This document shows, piece by piece, positions 7,347 through 16,545 of a stretch of DNA of 64,000 nucleotides. Source of the DNA: Micrococcus sp. EYE_212. Lineage in GTDB: Bacteria; Actinomycetota; Actinomycetes; Actinomycetales; Micrococcaceae. The notes under the pieces are model-generated. The model ran no database searches and had not been told where the DNA came from. It saw nothing but the letters and a program-made list of their open reading frames with translations. Numbering within the stretch: position 1 is the stretch's first letter; every line of letters starts with the position of its first letter. The position numbers and the translations under genes are program-made. The stretch is from the NCBI RefSeq assembly GCF_023147585.1, contig NZ_JAHXOZ010000007.1:62001-126000 (forward strand), given 5' to 3'.

Positions 7347-8459
7347 TCATCCTCCCAGGCCACGGCGCGTCTGCGGCACCCCGATGCCTGCTGACGCCTC
7401 CAGGCCTTCCGACCCACCGTGCCCCTCCAGCGCCTCCAGCGCCTCCAGCAGCCGCCTCCGCAGCGCCTGCCCCCGCTCCGCGAACCCGCGCTGCGCCCGC
7501 GCGTACTCGGCCCGGCCCTCGGGCGTCTCGATCCGCACGGGCGGGTAGTCGCCGCCGGCCAGGTCGGTCACGCCGGTGAGGTCGTACGGCGAGGCCCGCA
7601 TGTCCAGGGCCCGGATGTCCCACGCGAGGTCGAAGCAGTCCGCCACGATCTCCGAGCTCACCCACGGCACGAGCTTGTACGCCCACTTGTAGAGGTCCAT
7701 GCCCGCGTGCAGGCATCCCGGCTGCTCCATGTCCCGCATGCCCTCCCGCGTGGGGAGCGCACCGTCGTCGCCCTCGTTGAGCCCTCGCGCCTCGGGCGCG
7801 AAGAAGCGGAAGGCGTCGAAGTGCGTGCACCGGATCCTCTGGGACTCGACCACCGCGTCCGTCCCCGCCGCGCCCAGGCGCAGAGGCAGCTGGGAGTGGC
7901 GCACGCCGTGCACGTCCGCGCGGTACGCCATGGCCCACTCGTGCAGTCCGAAGCACCCCAGCCGGGGCGCTCGAGCGGAGGTCCGGGCGAGAAGGTCGCG
8001 CGTGAAGGCGACGCCGGTCGCCCGGTCGCGCGCGAAGGCCGTCTCGTCCACGGTCCAGCCCGCGGCCGGCGACGGCGGCCCGCCCGGCGTGAGGGCCTCT
8101 CCCGCGCGCACGCGGCGCACGTGCTTCCACGTCCCTCGGGCCGGGGCGCCGGACTCCTCGGCCTCAGCGGCGGCGTTCGACCCGGCGTCGTCGTCGGCGA
8201 GGAGCATGCCCGCCCCGGGATGCCAGCGCGCCAGCGCCGCGGGGGAGTGGGCGTAGTAGCCGAACAGGAAGTCCTGCACGGGATGCTTCTCGCCGCGCAT
8301 GTGCAGCGCCACCAGCGGCGCGGTCCGCGCGGAGATCCGCTCCCGGTGCGCGCGGGCGCGCCCCCGCCACTCCTCGGCGGGGAGCACGACGACGGCGGGG
8401 CGCGCGTCCCCGGACGGCGCGGCGACAGGAGTGGGCGGGTCGGTCTGGATCTGGAGCAT
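7347..8459 (-). CDS. 3-methyladenine DNA glycosylase-like protein
   Basis: 370 aa. Resembles proteins annotated as 3-methyladenine DNA glycosylase in Arthrobacter-type genomes: HMRGEKHPVQDFLFGYYAHSPAALARWHPGAG, RLGCFGLHEWAMAY, RIRCTHFDAFRFF, and a C-terminal PGCLHAGMDLYKWAYKLVPWVSSEIVADCFDLAWDIR. The glycosylase name rests on family naming; I cannot point to a proven catalytic aspartate. ATG at 8459 chosen because sequence similarity starts there, although the frame remains open upstream. Transcribed with the 49-aa membrane protein. Confidence 0.65.
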   Translation of the reverse strand: MLQIQTDPPTPVAAPSGDARPAVVVLPAEEWRGRARAHRERISARTAPLVALHMRGEKHPVQDFLFGYYAHSPAALARWHPGAGMLLADDDAGSNAAAEAEESGAPARGTWKHVRRVRAGEALTPGGPPSPAAGWTVDETAFARDRATGVAFTRDLLARTSARAPRLGCFGLHEWAMAYRADVHGVRHSQLPLRLGAAGTDAVVESQRIRCTHFDAFRFFAPEARGLNEGDDGALPTREGMRDMEQPGCLHAGMDLYKWAYKLVPWVSSEIVADCFDLAWDIRALDMRASPYDLTGVTDLAGGDYPPVRIETPEGRAEYARAQRGFAERGQALRRRLLEALEALEGHGGSEGLEASAGIGVPQTRRGLGG

Positions 8460-8731
8460 GGCGCATCCATTCTCCCGCGCCGCGCCTCCCTCCCGGTCCC
8501 GACGACGTCCACGCGGCCGCCGGCCGGACCGTGCCCCGCGCCCGGCAGGCCCTCTGTGTCGCTCCTGGGGGGGTGACGATCGTCTGGCCAAACCGGACGC
8601 TGTGAGCTACATTGCATCCATCCGACTGTGGTGCGAGTCACACAGGCCCTCCGGCCTCGACCGCCCCCGCTCCCACCGCCTCAGCGACGAAGCGGCACCC
8701 GGACCTGTCCTTGATGAGAAAGGCGGAGGCC

Positions 8732-11700
8732 ATGCCCCGTTCCCACACCCCTGCCCGGCGTCGTCTCGCCGCCGCCGTCCTCGGCGCCAGCCTGCTCGGC
8801 GCTCCCGCGCTCGCCGCTCCGGCCTCGGCTGTCCAGCCGCCTTCCGGCGCCGCCGCCTCCAGCCCCCAGGGCAAGCTCAGCGTGGACCAGCAGTTCGAGG
8901 ACGGCCGCTACTTCGTGATCCTCGCGGATCAGCCCTCGGTGACCGCCGAGGAGGCCGGAGCCCCGGCCCCGGGCGCCGCGCCCAAGGAGAAGTTCGATCC
9001 GTCGCACCCCCGCGTGAAGAACTACGAGGCCAAGCTCAAGCGCCAGCAGGAGAAGGTCGCGAAGGACCACGGCGTCGCACCGGCCATGACCTTCCAGCGC
9101 GCCGTGAACGCGTTCGTCGCCGAGCTCACCGCGGAGGAGGCGCTCCAGCTGAGCAAGGACCGCAGCGTCCTCGCTGTGACTCCGGACGAGCAGGTCGCCC
9201 CCGACTACACCTCCACCGAGTTCCTCGGCCTTCCCGGCAGCAACGGCACCTGGAAGACCACGTACGGCTCCGAGAAGAACGCCGGCAAGGGCGTCGTGGT
9301 CGGCGTCATCGACTCCGGCATCCACCCGGACAACCCGTTCATCGACGGCGAGCCGGTCGGCCCGCTCAAGGGCAAGCCGAAGGTGGGCGAGCCGTACCGC
9401 ACCGCGGACGGCCAGATCGCCATGCTCAAGGCGGACGGCACCACCGCCGTCGCCGAGTGTGAGACCGGCCCCGACTTCCCGGCCTCCTCGTGCGACAGCA
9501 AGCTGCTGGGCGCCTACGCCTTCTCCGAGGACTTCGAGCGCTTCGTCCCGATCGACGAGCGCGACCCCAACGAGCGCATCTCCCCTCTCGGTGTCGCCTC
9601 CCACGGCACCCACGTGGCCACCACGATCCTGGGCAACACCGGCGTGGCGCAGGACATCAACGGCGACTCGTTCGGCGAGGGCGCCGGCGTGGCCCCCGCC
9701 GCGAAGCTGATCTCCTACAAGATCTGCTGGGAGGACACCGATCCGGACACCGGCGGCTGCTACACCTCCGCCTCCGTGGCCGCCGTCGAGCAGGCCATCG
9801 AGAACAACGTGGACGTGCTCAACTACTCGATCTCCGGCAACAACACGTCCGTCGTGGACCCGGTGGCCATGGCCTTCCGCTCCGCCGCCGAGGCCGGCAT
9901 CTTCGTCTCCGCCTCCGGCGGCAACTCCGGCCCCACCGCCAACACCGTGAACCACTCCTCCCCGTGGGTCACCACCGTGGCCGCGGAGACCTTCTCCAAC
10001 GAGCTCACCGGCACCGTGGAGTTCTCGGACGGCACCAAGGTCCGCGGCGCCTCCTCGTCCCGCACCGGCGTCGGCCCGGCGGAGGTCGTGCACGCGTCCC
10101 AGGTGGCCGCCGCCGGCGCCACCGCCGACCAGGCCCGCCTGTGCCTGCCCGGCTCCCTGGACCCGGCCAAGACCGCCGGCAAGATCGTGCTCTGCGAGCG
10201 CGGCCAGAACGCCCGCGTCGAGAAGTCCCAGGTGGTCGCCGAGGCCGGCGGCGTCGGCATGATCCTCGTGAACGTCACGCCCAGCTCCCTGGACGCGGAC
10301 ATCCACTCGGTCCCCACCGTGCACACGAACGACGCCTCGATCATCGAGAAGGTCAAGGCCGGCGGCCTCACCGCCACGCTCGTGCCGCAGGACACCACGG
10401 GCCTGCCCGAGGACCCGCTGCCCCAGATCGCCGGATTCTCCTCGCGCGGCCCGTCCAACGCCGTGAACCAGGAGTTCCTCAAGCCCGACGTCGCCGCCCC
10501 CGGCGTGAACGTGATCGCCGGCGTCTCCCCCCTGGACCCGTCCTACGAGGGCAACGAGTTCGGGCTCATGTCCGGCACGTCCATGGCGGCCCCGAACCTC
10601 GCCGGCATGGCGTCCCTGCTGATCGGCAAGCACCCGGAGTGGTCGCCCATGGCGGTCAAGTCGGCGCTCATGACCACCGCCGGCGACGTGTTCACCGCGG
10701 ACGGCTCCGTCAACGAGGACAACTTCGCCACCGGTGCCGGCTCCGCGGACCCGAAGGCCGCCGACCGCCCGGGTCTGGTCTACGAGTCCGACGCCACCCA
10801 GTGGGACGCCCTGATCATGGGTGACATCGCCGGGCGCGAGGTCAACATCCCCTCCGTGGCCATCCCCGATGTGGTGGGCTCCACCTCCGTGACGCGCACC
10901 GTGACCGCCCTCGAGAACGGCCGCTGGCAGTTCTCCGGCTCGGTGCCCGGCTTCGAGGTGACCGCCTCGCCGTCGTCCCTGGACCTCAAGAAGGGCCAGT
11001 CCGCCGAGGTCACCCTGACCTTCACCCGCACGGACGCCCCGACGAACGAGTGGACCCACGGCTCCTTCACCTGGAGCACCGCCAAGGGCAAGGCCGTCCC
11101 GGAGGTCACCTCCCCGGTCACCCTCAAGGCCCTGGCGGCCACCGCGACGTCGTCGGTCACCGGCTCCGGCGCCTCCGGCTCCGCCACGGTGGAGATCAGC
11201 CCCGGCATGACCGGTGAGCTGACCCCGCAGATCCTGGGCCTCGGCAAGGTGGACGCCACCCCCGTGACCAAGACCCCGGGCGAGTCCATCTCCGTCGACG
11301 AGAACACCTCCACCGCGGTGAAGTCCGTGACCGTGGGCGAGGGTGCCAAGTCCTTCGTGGCCAGCATCAACGCCGGCGCCTCGGACGCCGACTGGGATCT
11401 CGCCGTGGTCACCCCCGAGGGCAAGGTCGTGCAGATGGCGACCGAGTCGACGAGCGAGACCATCACCCTCGACAACCCGGTGGCCGGTGAGTACCTCGTG
11501 ATCGCCAACCTCTACGCCACCGCCGACGGCGGCGCGGACGACGCATCCCTGGACACGCTCGAGCTGCGCGAGGACGCGGGCAACCTCACCGTGACCCCGA
11601 ACCCCGTGCCCGTCACCACCGGTGAGCTCACCGAGGCTGAGCTGTCCTGGTCCGGCCTCACCGACGGCACGTGGCGCGGACAGGTCATCTGGGCCGACGG

Positions 11701-11734
11701 CGCTGCGACCGACGTGACCGTCACGGTCCCGTGA
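8732..11734 (+). CDS. Secreted subtilisin-like serine protease (S8) with I9 propeptide and PA domain
   Basis: 1000 aa. Signal peptide at 1-33 (RRRLAAAVLGASLLGAPALAAPASA). Inhibitor_I9-type propeptide at about 55-165. The S8 domain has Asp194 (VGVIDSGIHPDNP), His291 (SHGTHVATT) and Ser617 (SGTSMAAPNLAG). A PA insertion lies near residues 450-550 (LCLPGSLDPAKTAGKIVLCERG). C-terminal Fn3-like and bacterial prepeptidase-like beta domains follow, with no obvious wall anchor, so release into the medium is likely. An extracellular scavenging protease. Start ATG 8732 has GGCGGAGG; earlier in-frame ATGs (8612, 8714) lack a site. Confidence 0.95.
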   Translation: MPRSHTPARRRLAAAVLGASLLGAPALAAPASAVQPPSGAAASSPQGKLSVDQQFEDGRYFVILADQPSVTAEEAGAPAPGAAPKEKFDPSHPRVKNYEAKLKRQQEKVAKDHGVAPAMTFQRAVNAFVAELTAEEALQLSKDRSVLAVTPDEQVAPDYTSTEFLGLPGSNGTWKTTYGSEKNAGKGVVVGVIDSGIHPDNPFIDGEPVGPLKGKPKVGEPYRTADGQIAMLKADGTTAVAECETGPDFPASSCDSKLLGAYAFSEDFERFVPIDERDPNERISPLGVASHGTHVATTILGNTGVAQDINGDSFGEGAGVAPAAKLISYKICWEDTDPDTGGCYTSASVAAVEQAIENNVDVLNYSISGNNTSVVDPVAMAFRSAAEAGIFVSASGGNSGPTANTVNHSSPWVTTVAAETFSNELTGTVEFSDGTKVRGASSSRTGVGPAEVVHASQVAAAGATADQARLCLPGSLDPAKTAGKIVLCERGQNARVEKSQVVAEAGGVGMILVNVTPSSLDADIHSVPTVHTNDASIIEKVKAGGLTATLVPQDTTGLPEDPLPQIAGFSSRGPSNAVNQEFLKPDVAAPGVNVIAGVSPLDPSYEGNEFGLMSGTSMAAPNLAGMASLLIGKHPEWSPMAVKSALMTTAGDVFTADGSVNEDNFATGAGSADPKAADRPGLVYESDATQWDALIMGDIAGREVNIPSVAIPDVVGSTSVTRTVTALENGRWQFSGSVPGFEVTASPSSLDLKKGQSAEVTLTFTRTDAPTNEWTHGSFTWSTAKGKAVPEVTSPVTLKALAATATSSVTGSGASGSATVEISPGMTGELTPQILGLGKVDATPVTKTPGESISVDENTSTAVKSVTVGEGAKSFVASINAGASDADWDLAVVTPEGKVVQMATESTSETITLDNPVAGEYLVIANLYATADGGADDASLDTLELREDAGNLTVTPNPVPVTTGELTEAELSWSGLTDGTWRGQVIWADGAATDVTVTVP

Positions 11735-11780
11735 CCGGAGCCTGACCCCCATCGTCCTCGTTGACGAGACGGGCGCTCAC

Positions 11781-11825
11781 GACGCCGCCCCCGCACCTTC
11801 TCCGTGACGGTGCGGGGGCGGCGTC
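11781..11825. terminator. Bidirectional GC hairpin after the subtilase gene
   Basis: Perfect 16-bp stem, GACGCCGCCCCCGCAC (11781-11796) with its complement at 11810-11825 and a 13-nt loop. It sits 46 bases past the subtilase stop, between convergent genes. The stretch 11826-11971 beyond it, up to the lysC stop, holds no gene I can support. Confidence 0.8.
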
Positions 11826-11971
11826 GTCCATGTGCGCGAGGGAGGGCGACGGCGGCGCGTGCGCCGCTCAGTCCTCCTGGTCCAGGCGCGGGGAGAGCAG
11901 CGCTGCGAAGCCGGGCCATCCGGCGTCGGGCTCGAGCAGGGCGCCCGGGCCCCCGGGGTCGGCGTCCGGGC

Positions 11972-13258
11972 TCAGCGCCCGGTGCCCCCGTAGACGGTGG
12001 CCTGCTCGTCGGCGTCCAGGTCGAACGCGGTGTGGATGGCGCGCACGGCGTCGTCGAGCTTGTCCTCCGCGGTGACCACGGAGATGCGGATCTCCGAGGT
12101 GGAGATCATGTCCACGTTCACGCCGGCGTCCGAGAGGGCCTTGAAGAAGGTGGCCGAGACGCCCGGATTGGAGCGCATGCCCGCGCCCACGAGAGAGAGC
12201 TTGCCGATCTCCTTGTCCGACTCGATGTCCTCGAAGCCGATGCGCTCCTGCGCTGCGCGCAGGGCGGCCAGGGCGTCCTTGCCCTCCACGATCGGGAGGG
12301 TGAAGGAGATGTCCGTGCGGCCGGAGCCCGCGCGCGAGACGTTCTGCACGATCATGTCGATGTTCACGTTGGACTCGGCGATCACGCGGAAGATCTCGGC
12401 GGCCTTGCCGGGGACGTCCGGGACGCCGACGATCGTGACCTTGCCCTCGGAGCGGTCGTGCGCCACGCCGGCGACGATGGGCTGTTCCATGGGAGCGCCT
12501 TCCTGCAGGGTGATGGTGTCGTTCGGGTCGGGCATGATCCACGTGCCCTCGTGGTCGGAGAAGGAGGAGCGCACGTGGATCGACACGCCGAAGCGGCGCG
12601 CGTACTCGACGGAGCGCAGGTGGAGCACCTTGGCGCCGGAGGCGGCCAGCTCGAGGGTCTCCTCGGAGGAGAGCTCGCCGATCTTGCGGGCGGTGGGCAC
12701 GACGCGCGGGTCGGCCGAGTACACGCCGTCCACGTCCGTGTAGATCTCGCACACGTCCGCCTTGAGCGCCGCGGCGAGGGCGACGGCGGTGGTGTCCGAG
12801 CCGCCGCGGCCCATCGTGGTGATGTCCTGGGACTCGGGGCTCATGCCCTGGAAGCCGGCCACGATGGCGACGGCGCCGTCGTCGAGAGCGCCCTGCACGC
12901 GGTGCGGGCTGACCTTCACGATCCGGGCGCGGCCGTACGACGTGTCCGTCATCATGCCGGCCTGCGATCCCGTGAAGGAGCGGGCCTGCACGCCCTCGGC
13001 ATGGATGGCCATGGCCAGCAGGGACATGGAGATGCGCTCGCCCGCGGAGAGGAGGATGTCCATCTCGCGGGCGGGGGCGGCGTCGGTGAGCTCGGCGGCG
13101 AGGTCGAGCAGCTCGTCCGTCGTGTCGCCCATGGCCGAGACGACCACGCACACACGGTGGCCCGCGGCGACGGTGGCGGTGACGCGGCGGGCGACGCGCT
13201 GGATGCCGGCGGCGTCGGCCACCGAGGAGCCGCCGAACTTCTGCACGATCAGGCTCAT
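11972..13258 (-). CDS. lysC: Aspartate kinase
   Basis: 428 aa. First step of the aspartate family pathway (Lys, Thr, Met, DAP). Kinase domain: MSLIVQKFGGSSVAD, the catalytic-region FTGSQAGMMTDTSYG and GRGGSDTTAVALAAALKADVCEIYTDVDGVYSADPR. Two ACT domains occupy residues about 265-420 (VTIVGVPDVPGKAAEIF, IDMIVQNVS, ISFTLP, GVNVDMISTSEIRISVV). This is the layout of the Lys+Thr feedback-controlled actinobacterial enzyme, in which an internal start commonly yields a separate beta subunit. ATG 13258 follows GAAGGGAG. The usual partner asd is not downstream. Confidence 0.96.
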   Translation of the reverse strand: MSLIVQKFGGSSVADAAGIQRVARRVTATVAAGHRVCVVVSAMGDTTDELLDLAAELTDAAPAREMDILLSAGERISMSLLAMAIHAEGVQARSFTGSQAGMMTDTSYGRARIVKVSPHRVQGALDDGAVAIVAGFQGMSPESQDITTMGRGGSDTTAVALAAALKADVCEIYTDVDGVYSADPRVVPTARKIGELSSEETLELAASGAKVLHLRSVEYARRFGVSIHVRSSFSDHEGTWIMPDPNDTITLQEGAPMEQPIVAGVAHDRSEGKVTIVGVPDVPGKAAEIFRVIAESNVNIDMIVQNVSRAGSGRTDISFTLPIVEGKDALAALRAAQERIGFEDIESDKEIGKLSLVGAGMRSNPGVSATFFKALSDAGVNVDMISTSEIRISVVTAEDKLDDAVRAIHTAFDLDADEQATVYGGTGR

Positions 13259-13400
13259 GGAGCTCCCTTCGGGCGGGGTCGAGACGAGGTGTCCCCACGG
13301 ACCGCTCCAGTGTAGGGGCGCACCGCCTCCGGTCCCGCAGTATGATCCGGGACGTCCGCATCGTGAGCTGCCGGGGCTGCGGGGACCGTGGGGTCGGTCC

Positions 13401-13473
13401 GGGCCACCCGGAACCGCCCGGAACCGCCCGAACCACCCGTGAGGATGACCCCGCGCCGCGCGGGATCATCCTC
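13401..13473 (+). promoter_or_regulatory. Leader with 10-nt tandem repeats and a 15-bp hairpin before the ABC transporter genes
   Basis: Decamers GGGCCACCCG, GAACCGCCCG, GAACCGCCCG and AACCACCCG run in tandem at 13401-13439. They are followed by a hairpin with arms 13441-13455 and 13459-13473 (one G-T wobble, 3-nt loop). A -10-like TATGAT at 13341-13346 would put both in the 5' leader of the ABC operon. It may be an attenuator, a terminator of a short transcript, or simply a structured leader. Confidence 0.45.
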
Positions 13474-13516
13474 TGGGCGGACGACGTCGTCGCCCCGCCC
13501 CGGTCAGCATGGAGGC

Positions 13517-14518
13517 ATGACCCTCTCCTCGGTGCTCGACGTCTCCCCACCTCCGCCCGCCGCGGGCAGCGGGATCGTGGCCCACGGCCTGGCCCGCTCC
13601 TTCGGTCCCGTCCACGCCGTGCGGGACGTCTCCCTCACCGCGCCCGCCGGGACCGTGACCGCCCTCGTGGGGCCCAACGGCTCCGGCAAGACCACGCTCA
13701 TGCTCCTGCTCGCCACGCTCCTGCGTCCCGACGCCGGCTCCGTCGCCGTGGCCGGCGTGGACGCGACGGCCGACCCGCAGGAGGCCCGCCGGCATCTGGG
13801 CTGGATGCCGGACACCCTCGGCGTGTGGGAGTCGCTGACCTGCCACGACATCCTCACGAGCCTGGGACGGCTCTACGGGATGGGCCGCGTCGCCGCCGCC
13901 GCAAGGGCGGACGAGCAGCTGGAGTGGGTGGAGCTCACCGAGTTCGCCCGCCGCCCCGCGCGCGTCCTCTCCCGCGGCCAGCAGCAGCGCCTCTCCCTGG
14001 CCCGCGCCACCGTGCACCGCCCCGCCGTGCTCCTGCTGGACGAGCCGGCCAACGGGCTCGATCCCACCTCCCGCATCCGCCTGCGGGACGACCTGCGCGC
14101 CATGGCCGCCGCGGGGACCGCCGTGCTCGTGTCCTCCCACGTGCTCGCCGAGCTCGAGGAGATGTCCGACCGCGCGGTGTTCGTGCGCGAGGGCGCCACC
14201 GTCTCCACGCAGGACTTCGCCGCGGCCGGCGCGCAGACCCGTCCCTACCGGATCGCAGGGCCGGACCCCGCGCGTCGGGACGAGCTGGTCCACGCCCTGG
14301 CCGCGCACGGTCTGGTCCCCGGCGCCGATGCCGGGAACCGCCGGGGCGGCGTCGTGGTGCAGGTGCGCGGCGAGCAGGCCGCCGCCGAGCTGCTCGCGGA
14401 CCTCGTGCGCGACGGCGTGCCCGTGAGCCACTTCGCTCCGGAGGGCTCCCGCCTGGAGAACGCCTACCTGGACCTCGACCTGGACCACCGCCGTCACACC
14501 GAAGGAGAACGCCCGTGA
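13517..14518 (+). CDS. ABC transporter ATP-binding protein
   Basis: 333 aa. Single nucleotide-binding domain of the CcmA/drug-exporter class. Walker A GPNGSGKT at 52-59, Q-loop region HLGWMPDTLGVWESLT, signature LSRGQQQRLSLA, Walker B VLLLDEPANGLDP and H-loop VLVSSHVLAE. The C-terminal approx. 100 residues are an accessory domain without a recognisable motif. Start ATG 13517 with GGAGG close by. The stop overlaps the permease start (GTGA), so the two subunits are coupled. Substrate unknown. Confidence 0.93.
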   Translation: MTLSSVLDVSPPPPAAGSGIVAHGLARSFGPVHAVRDVSLTAPAGTVTALVGPNGSGKTTLMLLLATLLRPDAGSVAVAGVDATADPQEARRHLGWMPDTLGVWESLTCHDILTSLGRLYGMGRVAAAARADEQLEWVELTEFARRPARVLSRGQQQRLSLARATVHRPAVLLLDEPANGLDPTSRIRLRDDLRAMAAAGTAVLVSSHVLAELEEMSDRAVFVREGATVSTQDFAAAGAQTRPYRIAGPDPARRDELVHALAAHGLVPGADAGNRRGGVVVQVRGEQAAAELLADLVRDGVPVSHFAPEGSRLENAYLDLDLDHRRHTEGERP

Positions 14519-15741
14519 GCCACGTCCTCGCCCCCTCGAGCGCGACGCCGGACGCGCCGACTCCCGGCATCGTCCCCCCGCGCCTGGGCGCGGGGGCGGC
14601 GGTGCGCACCGTCGTCGGGATGGAGCTGCGCCAGCGGCTGCGATCCCGCGGCTGGTTCGCGCTGCTCGGCGTGTTCTTCCTCGTGGTCGGCGCCGTGACG
14701 CTCGGCGCTCTCGGCCTGCACGCCTCCACCCTCGGCGAGATGCAGGGGGTGTCCGACGCTCAGCGTGAGACCTCCCTGCGCATGGCCGGCCAGTGGCTGT
14801 TCGACGGCGTCCTGATGTTCGTCCTGACCCTCTCGCTGCTGGTGTCCCCGGCGCTCGCGGCCAACGCGATCTCCGGCGACCGGGCGGGCGGGACGCTGGC
14901 CATCACGCAGGTGACCCTGCTGAAGACGTGGCACCTCATGGCGGGCAAGTGGCTCGCGGCATGGGTGGCCTCGGCGGCCTTCCTCGTGGCGGCCCTGCCG
15001 TGGCTCGTGGTGGCCGCGCTGGTGGGACGGGTCTCTCCGCTGTTCGTCCTCGTGGGCCTCGCGATGATCCTGGTGGAGTTCGCCGTGATCACGGGGATCG
15101 GCGTGGCGGTCTCGGCCATCACGGGGCGCACCCTGTTCGCCGTCGTCGTCACCTATCTGCTCGTGGCGCTGCTGACGCTGGGCACCCTGATCAGCTTCCT
15201 GCTCTCCCTCTCCGTCATCAACATCACCGTGCAGGCCAGCCAGCCCCGGTACGGCTACGAGACGGCCACGATGGACGAGGCCACCACGCCGGAGGAGATG
15301 GACGCGCAGGCGGCCGAGGACCCGGCAGCCTGGGACCTCGTCGCCGACCAGTGCGGGGGCCCTGTGACGGACCAGGTGGTCCCGGACCCGCGTCGGACGG
15401 GGTGGATGCTCGCGCCGAACCCGTTCGTGGTGCTCGCGGACGCCACGCCGTGGTCGCCGGTGCCCCAGTCGGAGCCGTACATGGGCCAGATCGGCGCGCT
15501 GAACCTCATCTCGGGCGGGGTGCGGTGGACCCAGAGGGACCCGCTGCAGTCCGTGGAGTGCCTCAACGGGGAGCTGCGCGGGATCGACCAGGCGGGTGAG
15601 CCGAACCGCGAGGGCACATGGCCCGTGTGGCCGCTCGGCCTCGCCATGCAGGGCGCGCTCACGGCGGGCCTGCTGTGGTGGGGACACCGCCGCCTCGACA
15701 CGCCGGCCGGGAAGCTGGCCGCGGGCACGCGCGTGGCCTGA
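14515..15741 (+). CDS. ABC transporter permease (ABC-2 type)
   Basis: 408 aa. After about 40 cytoplasmic residues the first helix is GWFALLGVFFLVVGAVTLGAL, followed by four or five more (VLMFVLTLSLLVSPALAANA, ASAAFLVAALPWLVVAALV, LFVLVGLAMILVEFAVITGI, TLFAVVVTYLLVALLTLGTLISFLL). A large extracytoplasmic domain (about residues 240-370) precedes a last helix near 380. NAISGDRAGGTLAITQVTLLKTWHLMAGKWLA is the typical ABC-2 coupling region. GTG start 14515 overlaps the ATPase stop; GAAGGAG lies before it. Confidence 0.92.
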   Translation: MSHVLAPSSATPDAPTPGIVPPRLGAGAAVRTVVGMELRQRLRSRGWFALLGVFFLVVGAVTLGALGLHASTLGEMQGVSDAQRETSLRMAGQWLFDGVLMFVLTLSLLVSPALAANAISGDRAGGTLAITQVTLLKTWHLMAGKWLAAWVASAAFLVAALPWLVVAALVGRVSPLFVLVGLAMILVEFAVITGIGVAVSAITGRTLFAVVVTYLLVALLTLGTLISFLLSLSVINITVQASQPRYGYETATMDEATTPEEMDAQAAEDPAAWDLVADQCGGPVTDQVVPDPRRTGWMLAPNPFVVLADATPWSPVPQSEPYMGQIGALNLISGGVRWTQRDPLQSVECLNGELRGIDQAGEPNREGTWPVWPLGLAMQGALTAGLLWWGHRRLDTPAGKLAAGTRVA

Positions 15742-15771
15742 GCGGTCCCCCGGAGGCTCCCTCCCCCGCTG

Positions 15772-15812
15772 ACGGCGACGGCGGCACCGACCTCCGGTGC
15801 CGCCGTCGCCGT
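15772..15812. terminator. Bidirectional hairpin between the ABC permease and recR
   Basis: Perfect 17-bp stem: ACGGCGACGGCGGCACC at 15772-15788 with its complement at 15796-15812, loop GACCTCC. It lies between two convergent genes, 11 bases from the recR stop, and serves both. Confidence 0.85.
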
Positions 15813-15822
15813 GGGTGCCCGG

Positions 15823-16422
15823 TCAGCCGCTGATGAGGCGGCGGCCCTCGAAGGCGCGGCCGAGGGTGACCTCGTCCGCGTACTCGAGGTCGCCGCCCAC
15901 GGGAAGGCCGGAGGCGAGGCGGGTGACGCGGATGCCGGTGGCGCCGAGCAGACGCCCGAGGTAGGTGGCCGTGGCCTCCCCCTCGAGGTTGGGATCCGTG
16001 GCGAGGATGACCTCCTGCACGGTCTCGTCCTGCAGACGGGTGAGCAGCTCGCGCACGTGCAGCTGCTCCGGGCCGATGCCCGCGATCGGATTGATGGAGC
16101 CGCCGAGCACGTGGTACTTGCCCTGGAACGCGCGGGTGCGCTCCATGGCCATCACGTCCTGGGACTCCTCCACCACGCAGATCTGGGCGGCGTCCCGGCG
16201 AGCGTCGCGGCACAGCGCGCACACGTCCTGCTCGGAGACGTTGAAGCACACCGAGCAGAGCCGCACCTTGTCCTTGACGGTGCGGATCGCGTCCGCGAGG
16301 CGCGTCATGTCCTGCGCGTCCGCCTCCAAGACGTGGAACGCGATCCGCTGGGCGGACTTCGGCCCGATGCCCGGCAGCCGCCCGAGCTCGTCGATCAGGT
16401 CCTGAACCGCTCCCTCGTACAC
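15823..16422 (-). CDS. recR: Recombination protein RecR
   Basis: 199 aa, the usual length. RecFOR-pathway mediator that helps load RecA at gaps. Helix-hairpin-helix [21 protein letters not shown] at the N-terminus, four-cysteine zinc motif [16 protein letters not shown], then the TOPRIM domain ([39 protein letters not shown]). Ends [26 protein letters not shown], as expected. 123 bases downstream of dnaX on the same strand; the ybaB gene often placed between them in other bacteria is missing. Confidence 0.97.
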   Translation of the reverse strand: MYEGAVQDLIDELGRLPGIGPKSAQRIAFHVLEADAQDMTRLADAIRTVKDKVRLCSVCFNVSEQDVCALCRDARRDAAQICVVEESQDVMAMERTRAFQGKYHVLGGSINPIAGIGPEQLHVRELLTRLQDETVQEVILATDPNLEGEATATYLGRLLGATGIRVTRLASGLPVGGDLEYADEVTLGRAFEGRRLISG

Positions 16423-16545
16423 GTCGTCCCTTCGTCTCGCGTGGGCCCGGCCGGCTCCGTCCGGTCCGTCCGCGCGGGGTCACCGCGCTGACGCGAGTCT
16501 GCCACGACCACCGGACATGACAAGGGCGCGGGTCGGCCGTGTGGG

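Noticed and set aside
8681-11752. Open frame of over 1000 codons antisense to the subtilase gene
   Set aside because: Shadow frame created by GC-biased third positions; His/Gly/Val-rich composition with no motif, and the opposite strand encodes a complete S8 protease.
11868-11971. Possible small coding end (LSPDADPGGPGALLEPDAGWPGFAALLSPRLDQED) after lysC
   Set aside because: The sequence looks protein-like, but no start codon or ribosome site exists in this frame after the lysC stop, so no gene was called.
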